Below, one piece after another: positions 44,431-53,325 of a stretch of DNA of 64,000 nucleotides (positions are counted from its first letter, which is position 1; every line of letters starts with the position of its first letter). The notes beneath the pieces were generated by a model that saw only the letters and a program-made list of their open reading frames with translations, ran no database searches and was not told the origin of the DNA. The position numbers were made by a program, and so were the translations under genes. Source of the DNA: Kineococcus endophyticus (GTDB lineage Bacteria; Actinomycetota; Actinomycetes; Actinomycetales; Kineococcaceae); NCBI RefSeq assembly GCF_040796495.1, contig NZ_JBFNQN010000014.1:109191-173190 (forward strand). Direction: 5' to 3'.

Positions 44431-45814
44431 GCGAACGCCGCCGCACGCGCTGCTCGATGCGGTCGAACTCCCGCCGCAGCGGCTGGGAGCAGAACTCCCC
44501 CAGCGTGACGCCGGCCGCGAGGGCGAGCGCCGTGCCGAAGGCCGTGACGAGCTGGGCCAGCCCCGCGGAGGTGCCGCCCCCGACGATCGAGAAGATCGCG
44601 CGGTAGATGGCCAGGCCGGGCAGCAGCGGGACGATCCCGCAGACGGAGACGACGAGGCCCGGGACGCCCCAGCGCCACGCCGTGCCCTCGGCGAGGAGCC
44701 CGACGAGCAGCGCCGCGAGGCCGGCGGCCGCGACCGGACCGGTCCCCAGCAGGGTCGCGACCCCGGCGGCGAAGACGGCGGTGGCCCCGGCGAGCCCGGC
44801 GAGCAGGACCGCGCGCAGCCCCGCGTACCCGGACACGGCCCAGGTGAAGGCGGCGACGGCGCCGGCGGCGACCTGGACGGCGAGGGGGTAGGACTCCCCG
44901 CTGGAGAACGTCAGGCTGAGGCCGATGCCGGCGCGCTGGCCGAGGTCGAGGACGGCGGCGATGCCGAGGACGAGGCCCGTCGTCAGCAGTACCGTCTCGA
45001 AGGCGCGGGCGCCGGCGGTGACGTAGAAGCCGCTGATCGCGTCCTCGGCGGACCCGACGAGCGAGAGCCCGGCGAGCAGGACGACGATCCCGGACCCGAC
45101 GACCAGGGACGGTGGCAGCCGGCCGACCCAGTCGGGCAGGTGCGGTCCGGCGACGAGGAGGGCCAGCGCGAACGCGGTCGCGATGGCCGCGCCCGCGAAC
45201 TGCTGGAAGAAGGCGGGCAGCCCGCGGCGGTTCAGCGCGGACAGGACGACCTGCAGGACGCAGGTGACGAACGCGGCGCAGACGGCGACGGCCCAGGTGC
45301 CGCCGATCGTCACGGCCACGGCGGCCGCCAGCCCGACCGTCCCGGCCGCGGAGATCCACGGCCGGTAGGGACGGCGCTGGGAGAGCAGCCGCTTCAGGCG
45401 CGTGTTGATCTCCTCGGCCGGCAGGCCGTCACCGGCCTCGTGGGCCAGCTCGTACAGCGCCCCGAGGCGGGAGTAGTCGCTGGCGCGGACCTTCACGACG
45501 CGCGCCGAGGTCAGCGGCACGCGGTCGGCCCCGGCCGTCGAGACGATGACGGCGGTGTAGTTGATGTCGACCTGGGTGTGCCGCAGGCCCGCCCCGGCCG
45601 CGGCCCGCAGCGCCAGCGAGGTGACGTCCGCCGCCGAGGCTCCTGCCGACAGCAGGGCCTCGGCCATGCGCGCGACGGCGTCGAGGGCGTCGAGGGCCTC
45701 GGGCTGGGTCAGCCCCCCGTCGACGACCGGTTCGACCGAGGGGGTGTCCCCGGCGACGATCTCCGCCAGCCGGGTCCGCCACCGTGCCGTCGAGAGTCCG
45801 GTGCGCAACGCCAC
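44414..45814 (-). CDS. Threonine/serine exporter family protein (ThrE type)
   Basis: The 466-residue membrane protein has a cytosolic N-terminal part (1-155), including HTQVDINYTAVIVS, LGALYELAHEAGDG and INTRLKRLL, followed by ten hydrophobic segments in two groups. This is the fused ThrE layout (DUF1212 plus DUF3815). ThrE exports threonine and serine using the proton gradient. The GTG at 45814 is preceded by TAACGT with 6 nt between. It converges on the LLM gene with a 17-bp overlap. Confidence 0.85.
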   Translation of the reverse strand: MALRTGLSTARWRTRLAEIVAGDTPSVEPVVDGGLTQPEALDALDAVARMAEALLSAGASAADVTSLALRAAAGAGLRHTQVDINYTAVIVSTAGADRVPLTSARVVKVRASDYSRLGALYELAHEAGDGLPAEEINTRLKRLLSQRRPYRPWISAAGTVGLAAAVAVTIGGTWAVAVCAAFVTCVLQVVLSALNRRGLPAFFQQFAGAAIATAFALALLVAGPHLPDWVGRLPPSLVVGSGIVVLLAGLSLVGSAEDAISGFYVTAGARAFETVLLTTGLVLGIAAVLDLGQRAGIGLSLTFSSGESYPLAVQVAAGAVAAFTWAVSGYAGLRAVLLAGLAGATAVFAAGVATLLGTGPVAAAGLAALLVGLLAEGTAWRWGVPGLVVSVCGIVPLLPGLAIYRAIFSIVGGGTSAGLAQLVTAFGTALALAAGVTLGEFCSQPLRREFDRIEQRVRRRSLNRQF

Positions 45815-45820
45815 GCGGTG

Positions 45821-45826
45821 ACGTTA
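45821..45826 (-). promoter_or_regulatory. Probable -10 element, leaderless ThrE-type gene
   Basis: TAACGT on the minus strand, 6 nt, then GTG at 45814. This is the same arrangement as at 27101-27106. Confidence 0.4.
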
Positions 45827-45839
45827 TCGAAGCGCTCCG

Positions 45840-46208
45840 TCAGCAGCTGAGGGCGAGGGCCGCACGGTCGGTGACCGGGACCACGTCGCAGCCGACGCCG
45901 GCGGTGCCGAGGTCGACGACCGTCCACCGCGTGCCGTCCGAGCGCAGGACGGCCGTGGCCGGGTCGAGCGCGTCGGGGTCGGTGGGCTGGAGGTCGGCGG
46001 CGGCCCACGTCCCCGCGACGCGGACGTCGCCGACGGTGAAGGAGCCCGCGGGGACGCCGGCGGTCAGGGGGCTCGTCGTCACGGCCTGCGCGACGGCGGC
46101 GTCGGTGTCCGCGCCCGTCGTGCTGGCCGAGGAGCTCGACGCCGAGAGGACGAGGGCGAGCGCGGGCGCGGTGAGGGCGGTCAGGGTGAGCGTGGTGCGG
46201 CGGTTCAT
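45840..46208 (-). CDS. Small secreted protein of unknown function
   Basis: The 122-residue product has a signal peptide (MNRRTTLTLTALTAPALALV, cleavage near SSASTTG) and a short Asp/Thr/Val-rich mature part with two cysteines (GVGCDV and the C-terminal LSC). I recognise no domain. The ATG at 46208 has GGGAGG 8 nt upstream. It precedes the ThrE-type gene by 25 bp on the same strand, yet that gene has its own -10. Confidence 0.6.
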   Translation of the reverse strand: MNRRTTLTLTALTAPALALVLSASSSSASTTGADTDAAVAQAVTTSPLTAGVPAGSFTVGDVRVAGTWAAADLQPTDPDALDPATAVLRSDGTRWTVVDLGTAGVGCDVVPVTDRAALALSC

Positions 46209-46233
46209 GGATCCGACCTCCCGGTGGTCTGGC

Positions 46234-46315
46234 GGTTCTGCGGGTCGTGCGCGTTCGCGGAGTGGACGCACGGGGCCCCCCGCCGGTTGCACCGCGGACC
46301 GCCCTCCGCAGAACC
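46234..46315. repeat. Separated 10-bp inverted repeat in an intergenic region
   Basis: GGTTCTGCGG (46234-46243) and CCGCAGAACC (46306-46315) are perfect inverted copies 62 bp apart. They bracket the region between the kinase stop (46319) and the start of the secreted-protein gene. On the minus-strand RNA they could form a large stem-loop ahead of the small gene. Confidence 0.45.
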
Positions 46316-46318
46316 TCC

Positions 46319-46948
46319 TCAACCCGGGTCGACGACCAGGTGGGCCCGGTGCCGGCCGGCCGCGACGACGGCCGCGTTGGCCTCGTCGCTGCCCAGGGCC
46401 CAGGCCCGGGCCGCCTCGGGGTCCTTGCCGAAGGCCACGTGCCGGGCGACGAGCCGCTCGAGCCGGGTCCGCTCGTCCGGACCGACGTACCACGTCTCGT
46501 CCAGGAGCCCCTCCAGGCCGGCCCACTCCCCCTCCCGCAGCAGCAGGTAGTTCCCCTCGGTCAGCACGAGCGGCACCTCCCGCGGGACGGGGAGCGCCGA
46601 GCCGACGGGTTCCTCGAGGTCACGGCGGAACTCGGGGGCGTGCACGACGGCCTCCTCGCGCGACCGCAGCCGACGCAGCAGGGCGACGTAACCACCGGCG
46701 TCGAAGGTGTCCGGGGCGCCCTTGCGGTCCCGCCGGCCGAGCGCCTCCAGCACCCGGTTGGCCAGGTGGAACCCGTCCATGGGGACGAGGACGGCGAGCT
46801 CGGGACCGAGGTCGGCCACCAGCCGGGCGGCCAGCGTCGACTTGCCCGCGCCGGGCGGCCCGACGAGCCCGAGGACGCGGCGCTCACCGGTGGTCAGGGC
46901 GCGGGCACGCTCGAGGAGGACCTCGTAGGCGGGGTTCGAGGGAGCCAC
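46319..46948 (-). CDS. P-loop nucleoside/nucleotide kinase family protein
   Basis: The 209-residue protein has Walker A GPPGAGKSTLAARLV (about 30-44), VLVPMDGFHLANRVLEALG and TEGNYLLLREGEWAGL. This is the pattern of the uridine-kinase/pantothenate-kinase-like YggC/FrcK group. The substrate may be a sugar, nucleoside or pantothenate and cannot be fixed from sequence. Its GTG start directly follows the stop of the histidine phosphatase, so the two form an operon. Confidence 0.82.
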   Translation of the reverse strand: MAPSNPAYEVLLERARALTTGERRVLGLVGPPGAGKSTLAARLVADLGPELAVLVPMDGFHLANRVLEALGRRDRKGAPDTFDAGGYVALLRRLRSREEAVVHAPEFRRDLEEPVGSALPVPREVPLVLTEGNYLLLREGEWAGLEGLLDETWYVGPDERTRLERLVARHVAFGKDPEAARAWALGSDEANAAVVAAGRHRAHLVVDPG

Positions 46949-47623
46949 TCAGAACACCGAGCCCGGTTCGGCGGCCGCGCCCGCGCCGGTCGCCGCGGCC
47001 TGCTCCGGCGCCACCACGGCCCCGGCCCAGCGCTCGCAGGTCCAGCCCTCCTCGGGGGAGCCGACGAGCTCGACGACCCCGGTGTTCTCCAGGCCGGTCG
47101 CGATGACGAAGTCGGCCGAGACGTTGCGCACGCGGGAGCCGGCCCAGGTGCGGATGGCGGCGCCGTGGCTGACGAGGACGAGGGTCTCCACGTCCGCGGC
47201 GCGGGCCGCTGCGAGCGCGTCGGCGACGGCGGCGTCGTAGCGGGCGAAGAAGGCGTGCCCGTCCTCGGCGCCGGGTTCGGCGACGGACAGGTCCCCGTGC
47301 AACCAGGCGGCGACGACGTCGAGGTAGCGGCGCACGGACTCCTCGTCGCCGCGCATCTCCAGGTCCCCCGCCTCGATCTCGCGCAGGCCGTCGGCGACGG
47401 CGACCGGCAGACCGAGGTGGGCGGCCAGCGGGGCCGCCGTCTGCTGGGTCCGCACGAGCGTCGAGGCGGTGACCGCCCCGATGCCCAGCCCGCCGAGCGC
47501 GGGCACGAGGGCCGCGGCCTGGTCGCGGCCGAGCTCGCTCAGGTCGGCGCCGGGGACGGCGGTGTCGAGCAGGTGCTCGACGTTGGAACGGGTCTGGCCG
47601 TGACGGACGAGGAGGAGTCGCAC
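46949..47623 (-). CDS. Histidine phosphatase (phosphoglycerate-mutase-like)
   Basis: The 224-residue protein has the RHG motif LLVRHGQTRSN (phosphohistidine), a distal VLVSHGAAIRTW histidine and a glutamate in LREIEAGDLEMRG. It belongs to the branch with broad phosphatase activity rather than glycolytic mutases. It abuts the kinase gene. The pair could act on one metabolite, but the substrate is unknown. Confidence 0.85.
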   Translation of the reverse strand: MRLLLVRHGQTRSNVEHLLDTAVPGADLSELGRDQAAALVPALGGLGIGAVTASTLVRTQQTAAPLAAHLGLPVAVADGLREIEAGDLEMRGDEESVRRYLDVVAAWLHGDLSVAEPGAEDGHAFFARYDAAVADALAAARAADVETLVLVSHGAAIRTWAGSRVRNVSADFVIATGLENTGVVELVGSPEEGWTCERWAGAVVAPEQAAATGAGAAAEPGSVF

Positions 47624-47657
47624 GCCGCCACGATCGCAGAACCCGTTCCGGACCGCC

Positions 47658-48074
47658 TCAGAGCACGACGTCCAGGCGGCCCTGCGTCGACCCGTTGAGC
47701 ATGGTCATGAGCCGCAGCTGCACCTCGACGGGCACCGGCTCCTTGGCCGTGAACGTCAGGCGGCCGATCATGCGGCGCAGGTCCTCGGCCGTGAGGTCGC
47801 GGTGGTCGGAGACCATGCCGCTGGCACGCTCGCGGTTGATCTCCCGGGCGAGGGAGGCCACGGGCGCGGCGCTGACGTCGACCGCCTCGTCGAGGCCCCC
47901 GTAGAGGTGCCCGAGGAGCGCGCGGTCGGACTGGGTCAGTTCGTCGAGCGGGTCCTCGTCGATCCACTCCGGCGTGATGCGGCGCGCCGGGGTCACCGAC
48001 TCCGTGCCGCTGACGCCGTCCAGCCGGGAGGCGGTGCGGACCGCCGGGGCCGAGGTCACCGTTCCGAGTCGCAT
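47658..48074 (-). CDS. Conserved-looking protein of unknown function
   Basis: The 138-residue product is soluble, starts MRLGTVTSAPAVRTASRLDG, and has a proline-rich start and a helical end (DLRRMIGRLTFTAKEPVPVE, LRLMTMLNGSTQ). I recognise no family. The ATG at 48074 has AGGAG 6 nt upstream, which makes it a believable gene. It precedes the phosphatase by 34 bp and may head that operon. A promoter is likely in the 95 bp before it, after the terminator of the next operon. Confidence 0.6.
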   Translation of the reverse strand: MRLGTVTSAPAVRTASRLDGVSGTESVTPARRITPEWIDEDPLDELTQSDRALLGHLYGGLDEAVDVSAAPVASLAREINRERASGMVSDHRDLTAEDLRRMIGRLTFTAKEPVPVEVQLRLMTMLNGSTQGRLDVVL

Positions 48075-48169
48075 CGTCGTCTCCTGTCCTGTGTCCGAGG
48101 TAGTTGCCCAGAGTGTTCTCTGTGTGACAACCAGTGTCCGACAGGAGCGACCATGATCTGAGGACAAGT

Positions 48170-48199
48170 CACCCGGACGGCCCAACGGCCGTCCGGGTG
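48170..48199 (-). terminator. Perfect 13-bp hairpin after the deazaflavin-reductase gene
   Basis: Arms 48170-48182 (CACCCGGACGGCC) and 48187-48199 pair perfectly around a 4-nt loop. The hairpin lies about 38 nt after the stop at 48237 and closes the leftward operon that begins at 51355. The following minus-strand sequence (ACTTGTCC) is only weakly U-rich. Confidence 0.7.
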
Positions 48200-48236
48200 A
48201 GCAGCGTCGTCGCAGGTCAGAGGCCCAGCAGGTGGA

Positions 48237-48674
48237 TCACTCGGCGGGTTCGAGGACGAAGACGGGGATCTCGCGGTCGGTCTTGCGCTGGTAGTCGGCG
48301 TAGTCGGGGTAGGCCGCGACGGCCCTCTCCCACCACTGCGCCTTCTCCTCGCCGGTCACCTCGCGCGCGGTGTAGTCCTTCTTCACCGGCCCGTCCTGCA
48401 GCTCCACGAGGGGGTTGGCCTTGACGTTGTGGTACCAGACGGGGTTCTTCGGGGCCCCGCCGAGCGAGGCCACCGCCGCGTACCGACCGTCGTGCTCGAC
48501 GCGCATGAGGGGCTGCTTGCGCAGCTTCCCCGACTTCGCGCCCAGGGTCGTCAGGACGACGACCGGCATGCCGCGCAGCTGCGTGGCCTCCGTCCCGCCG
48601 CTGGACTCGTACTGCTCCACCTGCTCGCGGACCCACGCCTCGGGGCTGGGCTCGTACTCTCCGGTCAAGGGCAT
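48237..48674 (-). CDS. Deazaflavin(F420)-dependent nitroreductase-family protein
   Basis: The 145-residue split-barrel protein matches the Ddn-like family: [56 protein letters not shown] and a C-terminal IPVFVLEP. Members use coenzyme F420 in actinobacteria; some activate nitroimidazole drugs. It follows the Gfo/Idh/MocA gene after 10 bp and ends the operon. Confidence 0.88.
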   Translation of the reverse strand: MPLTGEYEPSPEAWVREQVEQYESSGGTEATQLRGMPVVVLTTLGAKSGKLRKQPLMRVEHDGRYAAVASLGGAPKNPVWYHNVKANPLVELQDGPVKKDYTAREVTGEEKAQWWERAVAAYPDYADYQRKTDREIPVFVLEPAE

Positions 48675-48684
48675 GCTCCGGAGG

Positions 48685-49686
48685 TTAGTCAGCGCCCTGC
48701 AGCTCCGCCGCCCGGGTGATCCCGAGCTCGCGGACGGCCGTCTCGAAGACCGTCGCGAGGTCCAAGGAGAACTGCGGCGTCACCAGGGGACTGCTCGTCA
48801 GACCCGCGGTGAGGCACTCGTGGACGTGCTCGAGCATGAACCGGTGCCCGTGGGCGACGGAGTGGTCGTGCTCGCTCACGTGCTCGGTGCCGTCCGGACC
48901 GGTGCGGTGCACCGTGAAGCGGGGCGCGGCCGGCAGCGGTGACCCGACCTCGATCCACCCCTGCTCCGCCTCGATCCACGCGCGCGACGGCGTGCGCGCG
49001 ACCATCGTCGTGGACAGCGCCGCCGCGGCGCCGGAGTCCCAGCCGAGGGCGAGCGCGACCTGCCGGTCCACGCCCGACGGCGCGAGGGACCCGGCCACCC
49101 GCACGGTCGACGGCGTCCCGAACAGCGTCAACGCCAGGCCCACCGGGTAGGGGCCGAGGTCGAAGAGCGAGCCACCGCCGATGGCGGGGTCGTGGAACCG
49201 CGCCAGCGACTGCGGCGCCGGGAAGCCGAAGTCGGCGTGCAGGCCGTGCACCTGCCCTACCTCACCGCGGCCGAGGAGGTCCAGCAGCGCCACGGTCCCG
49301 GGCAGGAACCGCGTCCAGTACGCCTCCATGAGGAAGACGCCGCGCTCGCGCGCCGTGTCCACCAGGTCCCGCGTCGCGGCCAGGCTCACGGTCATCGGCT
49401 TCTCGACGAGCACCGCCTTGCCGGCCAGCAGCGCCGCCTTGGCCGGCGCGTGGTGCTGGGGGTGCGTCGTGGCGACGTAGACCGCGTCGACCGCGGGGTC
49501 GGCCAGCATCTCCTCCACGGACCCGTAGGCCCCGACGTCCTGCCGTCCCTCGGGGACGAAGCGGCGCGCGCGGTCGACGTCGCGCGAGGCGAGCGCCGCC
49601 AGCCGCCCCCCGGGCGCGAGGTCCAGCGCCCCGGCCACGTCCCGGGCGATGCCGCCCGTGCCCACGAAACCCCACCCGATGCTCAC
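48685..49686 (-). CDS. Gfo/Idh/MocA-family oxidoreductase
   Basis: The 333-residue protein has an N-terminal NAD(P)-binding fold ([15 protein letters not shown]), the family EKP motif ([18 protein letters not shown]) and a C-terminal substrate domain with [14 protein letters not shown]. Such enzymes oxidise or reduce sugars, inositols or dihydrodiols. The GTG overlaps the ribokinase stop (GTGA). Its place after a ribokinase suggests pentose or nucleoside-sugar metabolism, but the substrate is not readable. Confidence 0.87.
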   Translation of the reverse strand: MSIGWGFVGTGGIARDVAGALDLAPGGRLAALASRDVDRARRFVPEGRQDVGAYGSVEEMLADPAVDAVYVATTHPQHHAPAKAALLAGKAVLVEKPMTVSLAATRDLVDTARERGVFLMEAYWTRFLPGTVALLDLLGRGEVGQVHGLHADFGFPAPQSLARFHDPAIGGGSLFDLGPYPVGLALTLFGTPSTVRVAGSLAPSGVDRQVALALGWDSGAAAALSTTMVARTPSRAWIEAEQGWIEVGSPLPAAPRFTVHRTGPDGTEHVSEHDHSVAHGHRFMLEHVHECLTAGLTSSPLVTPQFSLDLATVFETAVRELGITRAAELQGAD

Positions 49687-50612
49687 TGCGGCACCTCCTC
49701 CTTGCGGGGCAGGGACTGCGAGGCCCCGGCCCGGCTCACGGTCACGGCCGCGACGCGGGCCGCCCACTGCGCGGCCTCGACGAGGCCGAGCCCGTCGAGC
49801 AGCCCGTCGGCGAGCGCCGCGACGTAGCTGTCCCCGGCGGCGGTGGCGTCGACGAGGTCTGCCGGCACGGCCGCGACCTCGGCGTGCCCACCGGGGGTGA
49901 CGACGAGCGACCCGCGTTCCCCGCGGGTCACGATCGTGGTGCCCGAGGGGCGCACGGCCCGCGCCTGCGCGACGAGGCCGTCGACGTCGGTCGCGACCGG
50001 CTCGCCGGCCAGCACGGCCAGTTCGCCCGCGTTGGGCACGAGCAGGTCCGCTCGGGTCAGCAGCTGCGGCGGCAGCGGCCGGGCCGGCGCGGGGTTGAGG
50101 ACGAGCAGCCCCGTGCACAGCTCCGCCGCCGCGAGCAGCGCCTCGTCGGGCACCTCGCACTGCAGCAGGACGACGCGGGCCGAGCTGACCGCCGCGGCCG
50201 CCGTCCGCACCCGGGCGTCGTCGACGCGGTCGTTCGCCCCGGGGCTCAGGACGATGGTCGACTCCCCGGAGTGCACGAGGACGACGGCGACCCCCGTGGG
50301 GACGTCGAGGGCGGCGACGTGCTCGACGTCGACGCCCTCCGTGGCCAGGACGTCGCGCAGCCCGCGGCCCTCGGCATCGTCGCCGACGGCACCCACCATC
50401 GCGACGCGGCGGCCGAGGCGGGCCGCGGCGACGGCCTGGTTGGCCCCCTTGCCGCCGAGGCCGCGTTCGGCGTCGGCGCCGCGCACCGTCTGCCCCGCCG
50501 GAGGCAGCTCGTCGAGCCGGATCGCGAGGTCGGCGTTGACGCTGCCGACGACGGTGACGTCGCGCGTCTTCTCCGCGTGCGGCTTGCCGTGGCTGTCGTA
50601 GGTGATGCTCAC
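49683..50612 (-). CDS. rbsK: Ribokinase
   Basis: The 309-residue PfkB-family kinase phosphorylates ribose (or a near relative) at O5. It has VVGSVNADLAIRLDELP, the glycine-rich GGKGANQAVAAARLG, and the C-terminal VDATAAGDSYVAAL with catalytic Asp in AAGD (most family members read DTTGAGD). The GTG at 50612 overlaps the regulator stop; it gives a 19-residue extension before the first strand. No ribose transporter is nearby. Confidence 0.88.
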   Translation of the reverse strand: MSITYDSHGKPHAEKTRDVTVVGSVNADLAIRLDELPPAGQTVRGADAERGLGGKGANQAVAAARLGRRVAMVGAVGDDAEGRGLRDVLATEGVDVEHVAALDVPTGVAVVLVHSGESTIVLSPGANDRVDDARVRTAAAAVSSARVVLLQCEVPDEALLAAAELCTGLLVLNPAPARPLPPQLLTRADLLVPNAGELAVLAGEPVATDVDGLVAQARAVRPSGTTIVTRGERGSLVVTPGGHAEVAAVPADLVDATAAGDSYVAALADGLLDGLGLVEAAQWAARVAAVTVSRAGASQSLPRKEEVPQ

Positions 50613-51355
50613 GCGCGCTCCCCCGTCTGGGTCCCCGTCGCGGTCCCCGTCTCGCCGCGCACGGGCAGGACCCAGATCGCCGCCACGGCGGGGTCGCCCA
50701 GGTCGACCGTGCGCCCGGCGCCCAGCCGGACAACCGTCGTCCCGGCGAACTCCCTGCGCTGCAGCACTTCCAGCTGGACGTCGAGCCCGATCCCCAGCTC
50801 GGCGAAGTACCGCAGGACCTCCGGGTCGGCGTCGGAGATGCGGGCCACGACGCCCGTCCCGCCCTCGGGGACGTCGGAGAGGCTGTGCGCCCCGGGCTGC
50901 GGGACCGTGCCGTCCGCGCGCGGGATGGGGTCGCCGTGGGGGTCGCGCTCGGGGTGGCCCAGGCGCGCGTCGAGGCGGTCGAGCATGCGGTCGGAGACGA
51001 CGTGCTCGAGCACCTCGGCCTCCTCGTGCACCTCGTCCCAGGAGTACCCGAGGTCGGCGACGAGGAACGTCTCCAGCAGCCGGTGCCGGCGGACGACCGC
51101 CAGGGCCCGGGTGCGACCGGCGTCGGTCAGCTCGACCCCGCCGTACCGCTCGTGGCGCAGCAGACCGGCGTCGGTCAGCTTGCGGACGGCCTCGGACGCC
51201 GTGGACGGCGACACGCCCATGCTCTGGGCCAGCATCGAGAGCGTGATCTTGGCGTCGGACCACTCCCCCGCGGCGTAGACGGTCTTGAGGCAGTCCTCCG
51301 CGGCCGGCGTGGCCGCCGCCGTCGTGGGAGTCGTCGAGGCGCGGGGCACGGCCAC
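50609..51355 (-). CDS. DtxR/IdeR-family metal-dependent repressor
   Basis: The 248-residue protein has a winged helix (ITLSMLAQSMGVSPSTASEA, LTDAGLLRHERYGGVELTDA), a dimer and metal domain (RHRLLETFLVADLGYSWDEV, HEEAEVLEHVVSD, LGHPERDPHGDPIP), and a C-terminal SH3/FeoA-like domain. This three-domain layout is that of IdeR/DtxR more than of short MntR. It may bind iron or manganese. An iron box occurs 7.5 kb away before a siderophore lipoprotein gene. It heads an operon with rbsK by GTGA overlap, an unusual placing. The GTG at 51355 has GAGGTGG upstream. Confidence 0.85.
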   Translation of the reverse strand: MAVPRASTTPTTAAATPAAEDCLKTVYAAGEWSDAKITLSMLAQSMGVSPSTASEAVRKLTDAGLLRHERYGGVELTDAGRTRALAVVRRHRLLETFLVADLGYSWDEVHEEAEVLEHVVSDRMLDRLDARLGHPERDPHGDPIPRADGTVPQPGAHSLSDVPEGGTGVVARISDADPEVLRYFAELGIGLDVQLEVLQRREFAGTTVVRLGAGRTVDLGDPAVAAIWVLPVRGETGTATGTQTGERA

Positions 51356-51499
51356 AGCTTGCCACCTCGCCCCGACCCTCCCCCGGACGCTGGGCGGGCC
51401 GCTCGTCGCATCCGGGTTTCGGTGCGCCGAACTCCGGGTTACAGTCGATCGGAGAGCACTGTTCGACGGGTCGCGAGACCCACCGGCGAGGAGGGCGAC

Positions 51500-51715
51500 G
51501 TGCGCAGCAACGGACGGGACACCGTGGTCTCGGCGGCCGACGTCCTCGTGGGACTGGCCCTGCTGCTCGTCGCCGGTGTGAGCGCAGCGGAAGCGCGCTG
51601 GACCACGGCGGCCCTGGCCACCGTCGTCGCGCTCGTGTGGTGGGCCGCCGCCTGGTGGCGCGTGGGCCGCCTCCGTGGCACCCGCCCCGTCCGACGGGCC
51701 CGCACCGCCGGCTGA
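51500..51715 (+). CDS. Small two-helix membrane protein
   Basis: The 71-residue product has two hydrophobic stretches (SAADVLVGLALLLVAGVSAA and ALATVVALVWWAAAWW) and an Arg-rich tail. No known domain is seen. The GTG at 51500 has GGAGG 5 nt upstream. It lies divergently from the DtxR-type gene and 20 bp before the EgtE-like gene, with which it may be transcribed. Confidence 0.65.
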   Translation: MRSNGRDTVVSAADVLVGLALLLVAGVSAAEARWTTAALATVVALVWWAAAWWRVGRLRGTRPVRRARTAG

Positions 51716-51735
51716 CGCGGTGCCAGGATCGGCGG

Positions 51736-52854
51736 GTGACCGACCCAACGACCGACCTGGCTCCTGACCTCGCCGCCTCCTGGCGCCGCACCCGTCCGCC
51801 GCGGTCCGTGCGGCACCTCGACTCCGCCGCCGCCGGCCGCAGCAGCTGGGCCGTGCTCGACGCCGTCACCACCCACCTGCGCGCCGAGGCGACCCGCGGC
51901 GGGTACGTCGCCGCCCTCGAGGCCGAACCGGTCCTGGACCGCGCCCGCGAGGACGTGCGCGCCCTGCTCGGCTGGCAGCCCGGCGAGGGGGTCGTCGCCT
52001 TCGTCCACAGCGCCGAGGACGCGTTGCGGCAGCTGCTGCTGCGCTGGCCCGGCGACCTGCCGGTGGCGGTCGCCCACCCGCGCGGGGAGTACGGCCCGAA
52101 CCTCGGTGTCCTGCGGTCGCTCGGGATCGGCACGCTCGTCGTGGACGGGCCGCACCGCTGGGACCCGGACGCCTTCGCGCAGGCGCTGGCACGGCCCGCG
52201 GAACGGCCCGACCTCGTCCACCTGACCTGGCTCGGTTCGCACTCCGGGACCGTCCAGCCGCTCGCCGACGTCGTCGCCGTCTGCCGGGCGGCCGGACTGC
52301 CCGTCGTCGTCGACGCGGCGCAGGCGTTCGGGCACCTCGACACCACGGCCGCGCGCGACGCCGACGTCGTGTACGGCACCTCGCGCAAGTGGCTCGCGGG
52401 GCCGCGGGGGGTCGGGCTCCTGGCCGTCCGCGGTCCCCTCGCGCAGCGCTGCGGTCCGCTGGAGCAGGCCGAGGCGACGATCGCGGGGCGCGTCGGCTTC
52501 GCGGCGGCCCTCGCCGCGCACGTCGACCTCGGCCCCGCCGCGGTCCACGCCGGCCTCGCCGCCGTCGGGGCGGCCACCCGCTGCCTCCTCGCCGACGGCC
52601 TCGCCGGGTCCTGGGAGGTCTGCGAACCGCTCGACGAACCCAGCGCGACCGTCACCCTGCGCCCCCTGCAGGCCCTCGACGTCGCCGGGCTGCGCGCCGA
52701 CCTCATCACCACCGACGGGATCGTCACCACCGCGGCCGGGGTCGAGCGGGCCCCGCTGGAGATGACGACGCCCGTGCTGCGCGTCAGCGGTCACCTCGAC
52801 ACCACGGCCGCGGACGTCGAGGCGCTCGTCACCGCCCTCCTGGGCCGGTCCTGA
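51736..52854 (+). CDS. egtE: EgtE-like class V PLP enzyme (ergothioneine C-S lyase)
   Basis: The 372-residue protein has the class V aminotransferase/cysteine-desulfurase fold: RHLDSAAAGRSSWAVLDAV, the PLP aspartate in VVVDAAQAFGHLD, and Schiff-base lysine K218 in GTSRKWLAGPRGVGLLAV. The N-terminal SAAAGR pattern is typical of actinobacterial EgtE, which cleaves hercynylcysteine sulfoxide to ergothioneine. No other egt gene is in the window, so this naming rests on similarity only. CAGGAT lies 6 nt before the GTG. Confidence 0.65.
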   Translation: MTDPTTDLAPDLAASWRRTRPPRSVRHLDSAAAGRSSWAVLDAVTTHLRAEATRGGYVAALEAEPVLDRAREDVRALLGWQPGEGVVAFVHSAEDALRQLLLRWPGDLPVAVAHPRGEYGPNLGVLRSLGIGTLVVDGPHRWDPDAFAQALARPAERPDLVHLTWLGSHSGTVQPLADVVAVCRAAGLPVVVDAAQAFGHLDTTAARDADVVYGTSRKWLAGPRGVGLLAVRGPLAQRCGPLEQAEATIAGRVGFAAALAAHVDLGPAAVHAGLAAVGAATRCLLADGLAGSWEVCEPLDEPSATVTLRPLQALDVAGLRADLITTDGIVTTAAGVERAPLEMTTPVLRVSGHLDTTAADVEALVTALLGRS

Positions 52855-52938
52855 GCTCTTCCGGCGGGCGGCCCGTGTTCCGCACTGCCAAGGTTGGGTA
52901 GAAGACCGACCGACAGTTCTGCGCAGAGGAGGAAGTTC

Positions 52939-53268
52939 ATGGTGGGCAAGGTTCTGCTGCTGGCGGCGGCGGGTGCCGGGTACGTGCTCGGCGCGCGCGC
53001 CGGCCGGGAACGGTACGAGCAGATCAGCAGCTCGGTGAGCCGGCTGTGGGGAAACCCCAAGGTGCAGTCCCGCGTGGTCGACCTGGAGGACAAGGCCGGT
53101 GACCTGGCCCGACAGGCCGGCTCCGTCGCCCAGGAGAAGGTCGGCGCCGCAGCGGGGTCCGTGGCCAGCACGGTCAAGGACAAGGTGTCCGGCAGCGGGT
53201 CCAACGGTTCGAGCGCCGGCGACTCCCCGCTCGGGGACCAGCACCACACCCGGATGCCCACGGACTGA
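52939..53268 (+). CDS. YtxH-like stress-associated small protein
   Basis: The 109-residue protein has a membrane-anchor start (VGKVLLLAAAGAGYVLGARA, then GRERYEQI) typical of YtxH-like proteins. A long amphipathic helix and a flexible Ser/Gly tail ending HHTRMPTD follow. The ATG at 52939 has GGAGG 8 nt upstream. The role is unknown; relatives are often in envelope-stress loci. Confidence 0.75.
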   Translation: MVGKVLLLAAAGAGYVLGARAGRERYEQISSSVSRLWGNPKVQSRVVDLEDKAGDLARQAGSVAQEKVGAAAGSVASTVKDKVSGSGSNGSSAGDSPLGDQHHTRMPTD

Positions 53269-53325
53269 TCCGGGAGCCGCGCTCCTGCGGGTGCGCACCG
53301 ACGACGTGGCACCGAGGGTGGGGAC

